Origin: Prosthecobacter debontii
GTDB lineage: Bacteria > Verrucomicrobiota > Verrucomicrobiia > Verrucomicrobiales > Akkermansiaceae
NCBI GenBank assembly: GCA_945870855.1
Contig: CAMBTP010000001.1
Location: 118,918-182,917 of the forward strand
Direction: 5' to 3'
Length of the DNA: 64,000 nt
Positions 7,653 through 16,642 of the stretch are shown here, one piece after another. Position numbers and translations under genes: made by a program. Under the pieces are notes generated by a model, which saw nothing but the letters and a program-made list of their open reading frames with translations, did no database searches and was not told where the DNA came from. The stretch's first letter is position 1. Each line of letters begins with the position of its first letter.

Positions 7653-10600
7653 CTACTCCTCCATAAACCGATCCAGCGCCTGGTGTAGCTCGGGGGAGCG
7701 TTTCACGTGGTAAATAGGGGAGGGCTGGAGGGAGAGACGTTTTCCGGCGGAGTTCTGGAAGTGGAGGATGAGGGGGGTGGGGCCGGGGTGGCCGGTGATG
7801 TGGTAATGTATTTCCTCAAGATCCTTGGCGGTGTGGCGCTGGGTCAAGAGGAGGAGTTCAAGGGGGCCTTTACCGTTGTTGGCTTTCTTTGGTTTCAACT
7901 CGGCGATGTCGGAGCCGGTGAGGCGGCGGCCGCCGGTGCGGTCGTCGAGCTGGATGGCAACTTTTAGGCGGATGATGTTTCCGGGAATTAGGATGCCGGA
8001 ATCGCGGGCGGGGAGGTAGCTTTCCGACCAGAGCATGACTTCGCAAGAGCCGGTGAAGTCCTCGATGGTGAGGATGCCGAAGGCTTTGCCGGCTTTGGTC
8101 ATGCGGGACTCGATGCTGCGGATCATGCCGGCGATGGGGTAGCGGGCGCGGGGGTCTTCCAGCTCGATCTCATCGATGAGGCCGATGCGGTTGTATTTGT
8201 CGGAATCGAGAACGCCGCGGAATTTGTCGAGCGGGTGGCCGGTGACGTAGAAGCCGAGGAGTTCTTTTTCGTGGGCGAGGCGGTCGTCCTTGGACCATTC
8301 CTCAAGGGCGTTGGTGGCGGGGGTTTCCTTGGTGGGCGCGGCGGGGGCGAAGTCCATGGCATCAAAGAGTGAGGACTGGCCGGAAGCCTTGTCGCGCTGG
8401 GCGGAGGAGGCGGAGGCGACGACTTGTTCCAGTCGGGCGAACATCGTGGCGCGGTTCTCGCCGGTCCAATCGACCGCGCCCGCTTTAACGAGGTTTTCCA
8501 AGATCCGCTTGTTGATGACCTTGGAATCGAGGCGGGATGAAAAGTCTTCGAGGGATTTGTAGGGGCCGTTGGCGTCGCGCTCGCGGATGGCGGATGCCAT
8601 GGCTGCTTCGCCGCAGTTCTTGATGGCGGCGAGTCCATAGCGTATCGCTTTTTTCCCAGCGTTCATTTCTGGGGCGAAGCGGAGTAGGGAATTGTTGAGG
8701 TCGGGCGGGAGAATTTCCAAGCCCATGCGGTGGCACTCGTTGACGAAGACGGCGATTTTGTCGGTGTTGTTGACCTCGTTGGAAAGGAGGGCGGCCATGA
8801 ACTCGACGGAGTGGTTTGCCTTCATGTAGGCGGTCCAGTAAGAGATGTGGCCGTAGCAGGCGGAGTGGGATTTATTAAATCCATATCCGGCGAACATCTC
8901 GATCTTGTCGAAGATGGTGCCCGCGAGTTTCTCGCCGATGTTGTTCGCCTCCTTGCAGCCTTCGATGAAACCGGCGCGTTCCTTGGCCATCTTTTCCTTG
9001 TCCTTTTTTCCCATGGCGCGGCGGAGTAGGTCGGCCTTTCCGAGGGAGTATCCGGCGAGGAGCTTGGCGGCGTTCTGCACCTGCTCCTGGTAGATCATGA
9101 CGCCGTAGGTGTTGCCGCAGACGGTCTCTAACAACGGATGCTCGTAGCTTGCTTTCTTGCCCTTTTTTACGTCGAGCATCTGATCGATGAACTGCATGGC
9201 TCCGGGGCGATAGACGGCGATTAAGTCGATGATATCGTCAATACTACGGATCTCGTACTTCTTGCAGGTTTCGACCATGCCGCCGGACTCAAGCTGGAAC
9301 ACTCCCATGGTCTCGCCGCGGTTGAGCATGTCGAAGGTGGGCTGGTCGTGGAGGGGGACTTTCTCAATATCGAAGTCCGGAATGTGTTTGCGGATGTGGG
9401 AGACGGCGTCGTGGATGACGGTGAGGTTTTTTAGTCCGAGGAAATCCATTTTCAGCAAGCCGACCTCAGTGATGGCACCCATGTCGTATTGGGTGACGAC
9501 CTCGCCCTCGTTGCCGCGGGTGAGGGGGATATGCTCGTCGAGCGGGCGGTCTCCGATCACGATGCCGGCGGCATGGATGCCGACGCTGCGGTTGATGCCT
9601 TCGAGGCGGAGGGCGTAGGACCAAAGTTCCTTATAGGTGGAAGAGGACTCGATGAGTTCGCGGAGCTCGGCCTTCGCGTCCCACTCGGACTGGAGGGTGG
9701 TGCCGGGTTTCGGCTCGATCATTTTCGCGATACGGTCTGCCTCGCCGTAGGAAATCCCCATGACGCGGGAGACATCGCGGAGCACGGACTTCGCGCCCAT
9801 GGTGCCGTAAGTGATGATGTGGGAGACGGATTTCTCGCCGTATTTTTTCCGCACATAATCGATGACCTCGGCGCGGCGGGACTGGCAGAAGTCGATATCG
9901 ACGTCGGGCGGGGAGACGCGCTCGGGGTTTAGGAAACGCTCGAAAAGGAGGCCGAAATGGAGCGGGCAGATGTTGGTGATGCCCATCGCGTAGGAGGCGA
10001 GCGATCCGGCGGCGGAGCCACGACCGGGGCCGACCGGGATGTCGTTGTCGCGTGCCCACTGGATGAAATCGGCGGTGATGAGGAAGTAGGATGCGAAGCC
10101 GAGGGAGTTGATGGTATCGACCTCATATCGCAAGCGCTCGGCGACCTCGGGGGAGTTCGCCTTTTCCTCGCCATAGCGTTTCATGAGGCCGTCCTGGCAG
10201 ATTTTCATCAGGTAATCTTCGCGCGGCGAGCCATCGGGGGTGGGGAACTGCGGGTATTTCTCGGAGGAAGTGGGGTCGAGCTTGATGGTGACGTTGCAGC
10301 GCTCGGCGATGACGAGGGTGTTATCACAGGCCTCGGGAATGTCCTTGAAGATGCGGCGCATTTCCGCAGGCGTTTTGAAATAGACCTCTGGGGTGTAGCG
10401 CATGCGGGTCTCATCGATGACCATGGAGCCGGTGCCGATGCAGATCATCACATCGTGCGCCTCGTGGTCGGTGCGGTTGAGGAAATGGACATCGTTCGCG
10501 GCGACGACGGGGAGGGAGAGTTTTTCCGCGAGAGCGACGAGCTGGGGAATCAGGTTGAGTTGGGCTTCGAGGCCGTGGTTGTGGAGTTCGACGAAAAGAT

Positions 10601-11117
10601 TGTTGGGACCGAAGATGTCGCGGAGCTCGGTCATCATCTCCAGAGCTTTTTCGGTATCGCCTACTTTGAGCCACTCGTTGACTGGACCGGAGATGCAGCC
10701 GGAGAGGCAAATGATGCCGGCGGAGTGGGCGCGGAGGATCTCGCGATCCACTCGGGGCTTGCCGTTATACATGCCATCGAGGTGGCCGATGGAGGTGAGC
10801 TTTGAGAGGTTTTGCCAGCCCTCGTTAGTCTCGGCGAGTAGCGTGAGGTGGGTGGCGGACTTGCGGTTCGGGATCTTTTTTTTCTCCGAGATGGTCTCCG
10901 GGGCGAGGTAAATTTCACAGCCGAGGATGGGTTTCACTCCGGCTTTCTGGCAGGCTTGGTAGAATTCGATAGCGCCGAAAAGATTGCCGTGGTCGGTCAT
11001 CGCGACGGCGGGCATGCCGAACTCAGAGGCGCGCTTGGCGAGCTCATCGGTGCGGATCATACCGTCAAGAAGCGAGAATTCCGTGTGCAGGTGGAGGTGG
11101 ACGAAGGATTCGGACAT
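7653..11117 (-). CDS. dnaE: DNA polymerase III alpha subunit
   Basis: 1154 residues, the normal size for a DnaE1 replicative polymerase. An N-terminal PHP domain starts with HLHLHTEFSLLDG. The polymerase core carries VGPGRGSAAGSL near residue 360 and the catalytic PDVDIDFC motif near residue 403. Helix-hairpin-helix sequence and a C-terminal OB fold (GMIRSIESRMTKAGK) follow. It is transcribed alone. Its 3' end touches repeat copy B, and a decayed duplicate of its last ~40 codons lies at 6123-6254. The start at 11117 gives the conserved MSESFVHLHLH N-terminus. No damage is seen in the open frame. Confidence 0.98.
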   Translation of the reverse strand: MSESFVHLHLHTEFSLLDGMIRTDELAKRASEFGMPAVAMTDHGNLFGAIEFYQACQKAGVKPILGCEIYLAPETISEKKKIPNRKSATHLTLLAETNEGWQNLSKLTSIGHLDGMYNGKPRVDREILRAHSAGIICLSGCISGPVNEWLKVGDTEKALEMMTELRDIFGPNNLFVELHNHGLEAQLNLIPQLVALAEKLSLPVVAANDVHFLNRTDHEAHDVMICIGTGSMVIDETRMRYTPEVYFKTPAEMRRIFKDIPEACDNTLVIAERCNVTIKLDPTSSEKYPQFPTPDGSPREDYLMKICQDGLMKRYGEEKANSPEVAERLRYEVDTINSLGFASYFLITADFIQWARDNDIPVGPGRGSAAGSLASYAMGITNICPLHFGLLFERFLNPERVSPPDVDIDFCQSRRAEVIDYVRKKYGEKSVSHIITYGTMGAKSVLRDVSRVMGISYGEADRIAKMIEPKPGTTLQSEWDAKAELRELIESSSTYKELWSYALRLEGINRSVGIHAAGIVIGDRPLDEHIPLTRGNEGEVVTQYDMGAITEVGLLKMDFLGLKNLTVIHDAVSHIRKHIPDFDIEKVPLHDQPTFDMLNRGETMGVFQLESGGMVETCKKYEIRSIDDIIDLIAVYRPGAMQFIDQMLDVKKGKKASYEHPLLETVCGNTYGVMIYQEQVQNAAKLLAGYSLGKADLLRRAMGKKDKEKMAKERAGFIEGCKEANNIGEKLAGTIFDKIEMFAGYGFNKSHSACYGHISYWTAYMKANHSVEFMAALLSNEVNNTDKIAVFVNECHRMGLEILPPDLNNSLLRFAPEMNAGKKAIRYGLAAIKNCGEAAMASAIRERDANGPYKSLEDFSSRLDSKVINKRILENLVKAGAVDWTGENRATMFARLEQVVASASSAQRDKASGQSSLFDAMDFAPAAPTKETPATNALEEWSKDDRLAHEKELLGFYVTGHPLDKFRGVLDSDKYNRIGLIDEIELEDPRARYPIAGMIRSIESRMTKAGKAFGILTIEDFTGSCEVMLWSESYLPARDSGILIPGNIIRLKVAIQLDDRTGGRRLTGSDIAELKPKKANNGKGPLELLLLTQRHTAKDLEEIHYHITGHPGPTPLILHFQNSAGKRLSLQPSPIYHVKRSPELHQALDRFMEE

Positions 11118-11127
11118 GCGGCTACGC

Positions 11128-11160
11128 GATTGAGGATTGTGGATTGAGAATTGTCGATGG
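11128..11160 (+). repeat. Heptameric GATTGNN tandem repeat upstream of dnaE
   Basis: Four successive 7-bp units (GATTGAG, GATTGTG, GATTGAG, AATTGTC) sit just upstream of the dnaE start. The same GATTGNN period occurs inside mutS at 29746-29779. It resembles short tandemly repeated heptamers known from some bacterial genomes. Confidence 0.75.
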
Positions 11161-11243
11161 AAGAAAGAAGAAGATGATTATACGGTTGATTTCGTCGGCG
11201 CGGGTGTCTTGCATGGTCGTGCGCCCGTGTGGCGAATGAACTT

Positions 11244-12065
11244 ATGTCCACCAAGAATACACTCTCAGTAGATTCCAGCGGCCCTTTGGGCGAGATTTCA
11301 CAGGCACCTCCAGCACTTGAAATCTTCCTCGATAAGCACCAGACGAAGATTATCGTCCTTGCAATCATCCTGGCGATTGGTGCGGCGGCCTACGTGGTTT
11401 ACCAAGGTATTATACAGAGCGGTGAGGAAGCGGCGGGCGGACTGCTTGCCAAGGCCAAGGATATTTCCGAACTCCAGGGAGTTGTGAAAAATCATGAAGG
11501 CACGGCCGCCGCATACAGTGCGAAGATTCTGCTGGCCGACAAGCAATGGGAGGACGGGCAGCAGGACGATGCAGTCGCGACGCTCAAGGCTTTATTGGAG
11601 TTGGGAACGGAGCACCCAGCTCTCCCGAGCGTGAAGGCAAGCCTCGCCACCAAGCTTCTCGCACAGGGCAAGCAGGACGAGGCGGCGAAGATGTTCCGCG
11701 ATATTACGGAAGATCCGGAAACTCGTTTCCTAGCCGCCTATGCATGGATCAGCCTCGGCGACATCGAGGCCGCCAAGGGTGACACGGATGCCGCCAAGAA
11801 AGCTTACGACATGGTGAAAACAGAGTTTTCAGACAGCTCCTTCGCGCGCGATGCCGATCAGCGCGCCCTTTTACTGAAGGCAAAGGTTCCCGTCGAGGTA
11901 GCGGCGCCACCCATCACCGTTCCTGATACGAAACTCACCGATGATGATAAAGGATCTGCCGCTCCCGGGGACCTCAAGACCGAAGATATGATTAATGTCC
12001 TTGAAGAGAGCTCTGGCGATGCGGGAACAAACCCCCTTCTTGAAGAAACGCCGGCTAGTGAGTAA
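11244..12065 (+). CDS. Membrane-anchored TPR protein, YfgM-like
   Basis: 273 residues from the ATG at 11244; a GTG at 11229 would add five residues, and neither has a clear ribosome site. A short cytoplasmic N-terminus precedes one membrane helix (about residues 35-53). An alpha-helical repeat region with YfgM/TPR_21-like pattern follows (repeated AAKMFRDI, AYAWISLGDIEAAKGD), and the tail is acidic and disordered. YfgM-type proteins are single-pass inner-membrane proteins that help periplasmic folding at SecYEG. The next two genes are bactofilins, so an envelope or cell-shape role is possible. Family assignment is moderate. Confidence 0.72.
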   Translation: MSTKNTLSVDSSGPLGEISQAPPALEIFLDKHQTKIIVLAIILAIGAAAYVVYQGIIQSGEEAAGGLLAKAKDISELQGVVKNHEGTAAAYSAKILLADKQWEDGQQDDAVATLKALLELGTEHPALPSVKASLATKLLAQGKQDEAAKMFRDITEDPETRFLAAYAWISLGDIEAAKGDTDAAKKAYDMVKTEFSDSSFARDADQRALLLKAKVPVEVAAPPITVPDTKLTDDDKGSAAPGDLKTEDMINVLEESSGDAGTNPLLEETPASE

Positions 12066-12116
12066 TTTTGGGGAAAAGTCGATTGACAGGCAAATTGCTA
12101 ATTTATAGTTTTCGGC

Positions 12117-12674
12117 GTGTTTAAAAAAGTCATCGGCCAAAATTCCAGCGAATCACAAAAGCCATCGCTGACCACTCCAGAGGAGCGCTCTCCAATCGCT
12201 CCAACACCTTTTACGAAGGATTCCGCCAACCATTCTTATAGCTCGGCTGCTCCCGCCCCAGCAGCCATTGCAAAGCCACCGAGCGTCACTACGCGCAACG
12301 TTCTTTCCTCTGATGTAGAGATCAAGGGAATCGTGAAATTCCAACACGACCTCATCGTGGACGGCAAGATCGAGGGAGAAATCCATTCGGCCGGAAACCT
12401 TACCGTTGGCGAGAACGCCCGGATCAAGGCCGAGATTAAGACTGGTACGGTTGTGGTTTACGGAAAAGTACACGGCAACATCGCGGCCACGGATCGTATC
12501 GAACTCAAGGCAAGCGCCGAAGTAGTAGGCGATATCAAAACGAAGACTTTGGTGATCGAGGCCGGCGCGATTTTCGTCGGTAAATCAACCGTGGGCACAC
12601 CCACGCAAGCAGCCTCTGCCGCAGTAGATACGAAACCTGCACCTACCGCTCAGCCAGCCTTGGTAATGAGCTAA
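12117..12674 (+). CDS. Bactofilin (polymer-forming cytoskeletal protein)
   Basis: 185 residues with a GTG start at 12117. A low-complexity Pro/Ala/Ser N-terminus (residues ~10-60) is followed by the bactofilin beta-helix (about 62-155), with the characteristic VEIKGIVKFQHDLIVDGKIEGE entry and regular GN/GD turns such as GKVHGNIAATDRIELK. A disordered C-terminus completes it. Bactofilins self-assemble without nucleotide into filaments that organise the cell wall or appendages. It lies 51 bp after the TPR membrane protein and 37 bp before a second, zinc-ribbon bactofilin, suggesting one operon. Confidence 0.93.
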   Translation: MFKKVIGQNSSESQKPSLTTPEERSPIAPTPFTKDSANHSYSSAAPAPAAIAKPPSVTTRNVLSSDVEIKGIVKFQHDLIVDGKIEGEIHSAGNLTVGENARIKAEIKTGTVVVYGKVHGNIAATDRIELKASAEVVGDIKTKTLVIEAGAIFVGKSTVGTPTQAASAAVDTKPAPTAQPALVMS

Positions 12675-12711
12675 GACGCAATGTGGTTTTTCCTCGAAGA
12701 TATATGCAATA

Positions 12712-13542
12712 ATGGGTGTTGAAGCGAACGCAAGGCGCATCGAGCTAATCTGCCCGAAGTGTGAGAGTCACCAATTTGAGCCGGCTATGGTCATCTCGAC
12801 TCTGTGCCGATCCTGTGGTTTACACATGGATATTAGTGATGGGAAACCCGTGGTGCGGCCCAATCACGCAACCAAGCTAGCCACCGCTGGCAAGCCTCCT
12901 ATCCAGCACGCATCGACGGGAGGAGCGGACTCCGAACCCAAACCGTTGAAACGCGAAGGAGTAAGTTTTTTCCGCAAAATATTCCAAAGCGAGCCTGAGA
13001 AGCGCTCTGTGGATTGCTTCCACTGCGGCAAGCTATTTGATGTCGTGTGTGACGCACAATCAAGCCAGTGCCCGAAGTGCGGTGGATACATCAGTCTGAA
13101 GGATTTCGGAGTGGATAACGACTGGCGGCGCCGCATCCAAACGCGCGGCGATGTCATTATTCTAAAAAGCGGTAGCATCATCGGGGTTGATGTGCAGTGC
13201 CATGACCTTACGGTTTTCGGAAAGCTGGAGGCGTCGGTCGAGTGCTCCGGCACCCTGCGTATCAGGAGCCACGGAAAAATCGTCGGTAATTTGAAATGCC
13301 GGGAACTTCGCGTGGAGCGCGGCGCGGTAGTCGAATTCCAAGGCGAAATCCACACGGAAAGCGCTTTTATCGACGGAGATGTGAAAGCACAGATCACCTG
13401 CTCCGGTACGATTACGCTAGAGAAAAAAGCCCACCTTCAGGGCCTAGCTAGAGCGGGTGGTCTCATCGTAAAGGCCGGGGCGAAGCACACCGGCATGATG
13501 GAGATCGTGAAAGTGTCTTCCGACGACGCCATAGCCGTTTGA
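12712..13542 (+). CDS. Bactofilin-like protein with two N-terminal zinc ribbons
   Basis: 276 residues. Two four-cysteine clusters are visible: C14/C17 with C32/C35 and C102/C105 with C120/C123. A disordered linker separates them. From about residue 145 to 265 there is a bactofilin-type beta-helix (SIIGVDVQCHDLTVFGKLEAS, then repeated GNLKC, GEIHTES and GDVKAQ turns). Zinc ribbons are not a standard part of bactofilins and may mediate nucleic-acid or protein contacts. It follows a conventional bactofilin and precedes nadA by 37 bp. The fold assignment is confident; the role is unknown. Confidence 0.82.
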   Translation: MGVEANARRIELICPKCESHQFEPAMVISTLCRSCGLHMDISDGKPVVRPNHATKLATAGKPPIQHASTGGADSEPKPLKREGVSFFRKIFQSEPEKRSVDCFHCGKLFDVVCDAQSSQCPKCGGYISLKDFGVDNDWRRRIQTRGDVIILKSGSIIGVDVQCHDLTVFGKLEASVECSGTLRIRSHGKIVGNLKCRELRVERGAVVEFQGEIHTESAFIDGDVKAQITCSGTITLEKKAHLQGLARAGGLIVKAGAKHTGMMEIVKVSSDDAIAV

Positions 13543-13579
13543 CGCTTGCATCTTCGCAAGGCAAGGGGAAGGTTTTCAC

Positions 13580-14515
13580 ATGCAGCTCGCCTTGGATCTG
13601 AAAGCGGAAATTATCGAACTCAAGCGTGCGAGAAACGCCGTGATTCTGGCCCACAATTACCAGACTGGGGATATTCAAGATGTGGCAGATTATGTGGGGG
13701 ACTCTTTAGGTCTCGCCTACCATGCCAAGGCCACCGATGCAGATGTGATCGTTTTCTGCGGCGTGCATTTCATGGCGGAAACCGCGAAGATCGTGAACCC
13801 TTCGAAGATCGTAGTCCTGCCTGATAAAGATGCCGGCTGCTCACTGGAGCAATCCTGCCCTGCCGATCAGCTCGCCGCTTTCCTCGATACGAACAAGGAA
13901 AAGAACTATTATGTGATCGCATACATCAACTGCTCCGGCGGTGTGAAAGCGCTCTGCGACGTGATTTGCACATCGGGAAATGCGGTGAAAATCGTGAATC
14001 AAGCACCCGCCGACCGTCCCATCCTTTTCGTCCCGGACGCAAACCTCGGCGCATGGGTGATGGAGCAGACCGGTCGGAAAATGGATCTCTGGCAGGGTTC
14101 TTGTTATGTTCATGTCGAGTTCACCCGCGATTCCATCAATCGCATCAAGGCGGAGTATCCAGATGCGCTGGTCGTTGCACACCCGGAATGCACCCAGGCC
14201 GTGCGACTCCTCGCGGATGAGGTCTGCTCGACTGAGAAAATGGTTACCTATTGCAGAAATGCGCCGGTGAAGGACATCATCGTCGTCACTGAGAGCGGTA
14301 TGCTTCATCGCCTGAAGCGTGAGTGCCCTGATAAAAATCTGATCCCCGGCCCGACCGACCGCTGTGCCTGCGCGGACTGCCGATACATGAAAATGAACAC
14401 CATGGAAAAACTCCGCAACTGCCTCCGCGATCTCGCGCCGCGCGTGGAGATGGACGAGGCAACCCGCAAGCGCGCCGAACTGCCTCTGCTGCGTATGCTC
14501 GAACAATCGAAATGA
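13580..14515 (+). CDS. nadA: Quinolinate synthase A
   Basis: 311 residues. It condenses iminoaspartate with dihydroxyacetone phosphate to quinolinate in NAD synthesis, using a 4Fe-4S cluster. Signature blocks are ILAHNYQTGDIQDVADYVGDS at the N-terminus, PDKDAGCSLE (C87), WQGSCYVH (C175), AHPECTQ and a C-terminal CACADC (around residues 262-267); three of these cysteines should bind the cluster. NAD synthesis also appears at 51694 (nadE), but the two are not linked. No nadB or nadC is adjacent. Confidence 0.97.
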   Translation: MQLALDLKAEIIELKRARNAVILAHNYQTGDIQDVADYVGDSLGLAYHAKATDADVIVFCGVHFMAETAKIVNPSKIVVLPDKDAGCSLEQSCPADQLAAFLDTNKEKNYYVIAYINCSGGVKALCDVICTSGNAVKIVNQAPADRPILFVPDANLGAWVMEQTGRKMDLWQGSCYVHVEFTRDSINRIKAEYPDALVVAHPECTQAVRLLADEVCSTEKMVTYCRNAPVKDIIVVTESGMLHRLKRECPDKNLIPGPTDRCACADCRYMKMNTMEKLRNCLRDLAPRVEMDEATRKRAELPLLRMLEQSK

Positions 14516-14641
14516 TCTTTCAGAAATCCGGTTGCTTTTAGATCACTTCTGTGTTAAGTAAATACGTTGTCCATGCCTGATTTGTCTATCATCACATTGA
14601 CCAATTGCGCGTCGCATCTCAATCAACAAGAACAATAACCC

Positions 14642-15223
14642 ATGAAAACCCCATCCCATACTTCTTCATCAAAAGGCTTCACGCTCATCGAATTGCTAGT
14701 CGTGATAGCGATTATTGCAGTCCTCGCCTCCGCAGGTTTTGCTGGTGGTGCGGCCATAATGAACAAGGCCAGAAAAACTAGCGCTCAGGCAACTGCTGTT
14801 TCTATCGCCCAAGCTGTCGATAATTTCTACACGGAATACTCCGCATTGCCCGATCCAGCCAGCAATAGTGCGGACAAAGATTTTTCCACCGATTCAGCTG
14901 ATTTACTCGATATACTTGCGGGTGGCATTACGGCTAAGGCAGTCGAACAAAATCCCCGAAAAATCCGTTTTCTCAGCGTCAAGGAGGGCAAGAACAATAA
15001 GGATGGTGCTGTCTACAACGGAAATGCGATCAGCAAGATTTTTGATCCATGGGGAAAGCCTTACGTTATCAGGTTGGATTATGATTACGATGAAAGGCTC
15101 ACAGTTGATCCGGAAGGAAGCGCACCTTCCTCTACACTCAACGGACGCAGGGTCGCTGTTCATAGCCTTGGTGTGAGAGCTAACGAAACACCTAACGCCA
15201 GCACCTTGGTCAAGACCTGGTAA
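14642..15223 (+). CDS. Type II secretion/type IV pilin-like pseudopilin
   Basis: 193 residues. The prepilin peptidase site is textbook: a short basic leader, then KGFTLIELLVVIAIIAVLA with Glu at position 5 of the mature protein. The hydrophobic helix is followed by a globular domain containing IFDPWGKPYVIRLDYD, which resembles the calcium-binding end of GspG-type major pseudopilins. It stands without other secretion genes, as is common for the many scattered pilin-like genes of Verrucomicrobiota. The start at 14642 gives a leader of 11 residues before the cleavage glycine. Confidence 0.88.
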   Translation: MKTPSHTSSSKGFTLIELLVVIAIIAVLASAGFAGGAAIMNKARKTSAQATAVSIAQAVDNFYTEYSALPDPASNSADKDFSTDSADLLDILAGGITAKAVEQNPRKIRFLSVKEGKNNKDGAVYNGNAISKIFDPWGKPYVIRLDYDYDERLTVDPEGSAPSSTLNGRRVAVHSLGVRANETPNASTLVKTW

Positions 15224-15283
15224 TCCTTCGGATTTTCTGAAAATCAGGTTTACAAAAGTATTTTCCAGAAATATAATTTTCAG

Positions 15284-15457
15284 ATGAAAGTGCTCTTGCT
15301 AACCGCTGTCGTGTTTTCCCTGGCTTCCTGCAACACCTCCATCGGTGTCTGGCGCGATTCTAAAGCAGCTTTCAAATGGTCGGCCAATAAGATTTCGAAT
15401 GCCAGCAATGGCGGCGGTGGACAATACGATACCGAATACGGCGCTCCAGTGTATTGA
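15284..15457 (+). CDS. Small putative lipoprotein (57 residues)
   Basis: ATG at 15284, TGA at 15455-15457. The translation opens MKVLLLTAVVFSLASC, a signal peptide with an LASC lipobox and Cys at residue 16. The mature part of 42 residues is polar, Gly/Asn-rich and ends in Tyr. It resembles small entericidin-like lipoproteins in size only. It sits 60 bp after the pseudopilin gene on the same strand. The signal sequence makes it a credible real gene. Confidence 0.6.
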   Translation: MKVLLLTAVVFSLASCNTSIGVWRDSKAAFKWSANKISNASNGGGGQYDTEYGAPVY

Positions 15458-15598
15458 AAGGAGCCGTGTTAAGAAACCACGACTCCGTGGCTAGAAATCA
15501 CGACTGCAAAGGGAGCAGGCTGCACTGGCTATTCGCCTAGCAGTTAGTGTTTTCTAAATCGCGGTTGAGTTCCTCCCCCTAGACCAACCGCGCACCCT

Positions 15599-16417
15599 TC
15601 ATATCTCGATCTCGCCTTCGAAGACAAAATCCGCAGGACCGGTGAGGGTGACATTTTTGAAGGCGGTTGCGCCTGCTTTTTCGAAGCCGACGGAAAGGGT
15701 GTCGCCACCTTCAACATCTACTTTGATCGGAGATTCATCGCCGGTAAGCAGGTGATGAATGAGTGCGGAGGCGACCATCCCAGTGCCGCAGGCGAGCGTC
15801 TCATCCTCGACGCCGCGCTCATAGGTTCGGATGGAAATATGCCCGTGGGAGAGGACTTTCGCGAAATTCGCGTTCGTGCCCGCGGGGGCAAAATGCGGGT
15901 GGTTGCGGATCGCGTGGCCATGGTTGAAGACATCCACCGTTTCCAGATCCTCGACAAAGCTGACGGCGTGAGGGACTCCGGTGTTCACGAAATGCATATC
16001 ACCCGCAAAGCCTTCGATTTTCGCCGGGCAATTCAACTCAAGATCTTTCGGATCGGACATAGCGATGCGGACATCGTCGCCGATGATTTCCGCTGTCAGC
16101 GTGCCGGCAATCGTCTCGAAGCTGACGCTGTCTGGTAGCTCTTCCTCTCCAGAAAGGTGGGCGGTAAAAAAACCGAAGCAGCGTGCACCGTTGCCGCACA
16201 TCTCCGCCTCGCCGCCGTCGGCATTGTAGTAACGGAATTTGTAATCCGCACCTTTTTCGGCAGGTTCGACAGCGAGCAAACCATCGGCTCCGATGCCGCG
16301 GTGGCGGTCGCATAGGGCGGCGATGGTGTCCTCGTCGAGGGAGATGGAGAGATCGCGGTTGTCGATGACGATAAAGTCATTTCCCGCGCCGTTCATTTTG
16401 TAAAAGTGGAGGAGCAT
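15599..16417 (-). CDS. dapF: Diaminopimelate epimerase
   Basis: 272 residues. It converts LL- to meso-diaminopimelate for lysine and peptidoglycan. The two catalytic cysteines are visible in MCGNGAR (C74) and ACGTG (C210), with the N-terminal KMNGAGNDFIVID block that marks the family. It is transcribed towards nadA and the pilin region. Its start codon directly abuts the AT-rich end of a dispersed ~95-bp repeat (16420-16517), which must therefore supply its 5' leader. Confidence 0.97.
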   Translation of the reverse strand: MLLHFYKMNGAGNDFIVIDNRDLSISLDEDTIAALCDRHRGIGADGLLAVEPAEKGADYKFRYYNADGGEAEMCGNGARCFGFFTAHLSGEEELPDSVSFETIAGTLTAEIIGDDVRIAMSDPKDLELNCPAKIEGFAGDMHFVNTGVPHAVSFVEDLETVDVFNHGHAIRNHPHFAPAGTNANFAKVLSHGHISIRTYERGVEDETLACGTGMVASALIHHLLTGDESPIKVDVEGGDTLSVGFEKAGATAFKNVTLTGPADFVFEGEIEI

Positions 16418-16419
16418 AA

Positions 16420-16517
16420 AAATTCAAATTTCAAAATTGCCTGATGGCTATAATTTGTGGCTTCGCAGGTAATGTATTGTTCGCTATGCTCACCGGTCGT
16501 TCAACTCTCAAGGAAGA
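16420..16517 (-). repeat. ~95-bp dispersed spacer element, copy R1 (reverse orientation)
   Basis: Nearly identical, in reverse orientation, to 22851-22947 and 49956-50055. It shares AGCATAGCGAACAATACA, GCGAAGCCACA and the AT-rich end GAATTTTGAAATTT. The AT-rich end touches the dapF start codon. Confidence 0.9.
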
Positions 16518-16607
16518 ACACATGGGCGGCGGGAATATTGCGGAGGCGTCTTGCGTTGGCAAGGCGGCAATTTGATTCAGCCTCAGCAGTCCAAGAGCGC
16601 GTTGCCC

Positions 16608-16642
16608 TCTTCTTTGAGAGTTGAAATTTGAATTTTGAATTT
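16608..16642 (+). repeat. Short deleted copy of the ~95-bp spacer element
   Basis: Contains only the two ends of the element: TTTGAGAGTTGAA fused directly to repeated AATTTTGAATTTT, like the short copy before dnaJ. It ends exactly at the stop codon of trpA on the other strand. Confidence 0.75.

Noticed and set aside
9957..10805. 282-codon plus-strand open frame
   Set aside because: Antisense to dnaE; a GC-rich reading-frame shadow with Glu/Val/Gly-rich translation and no motif.
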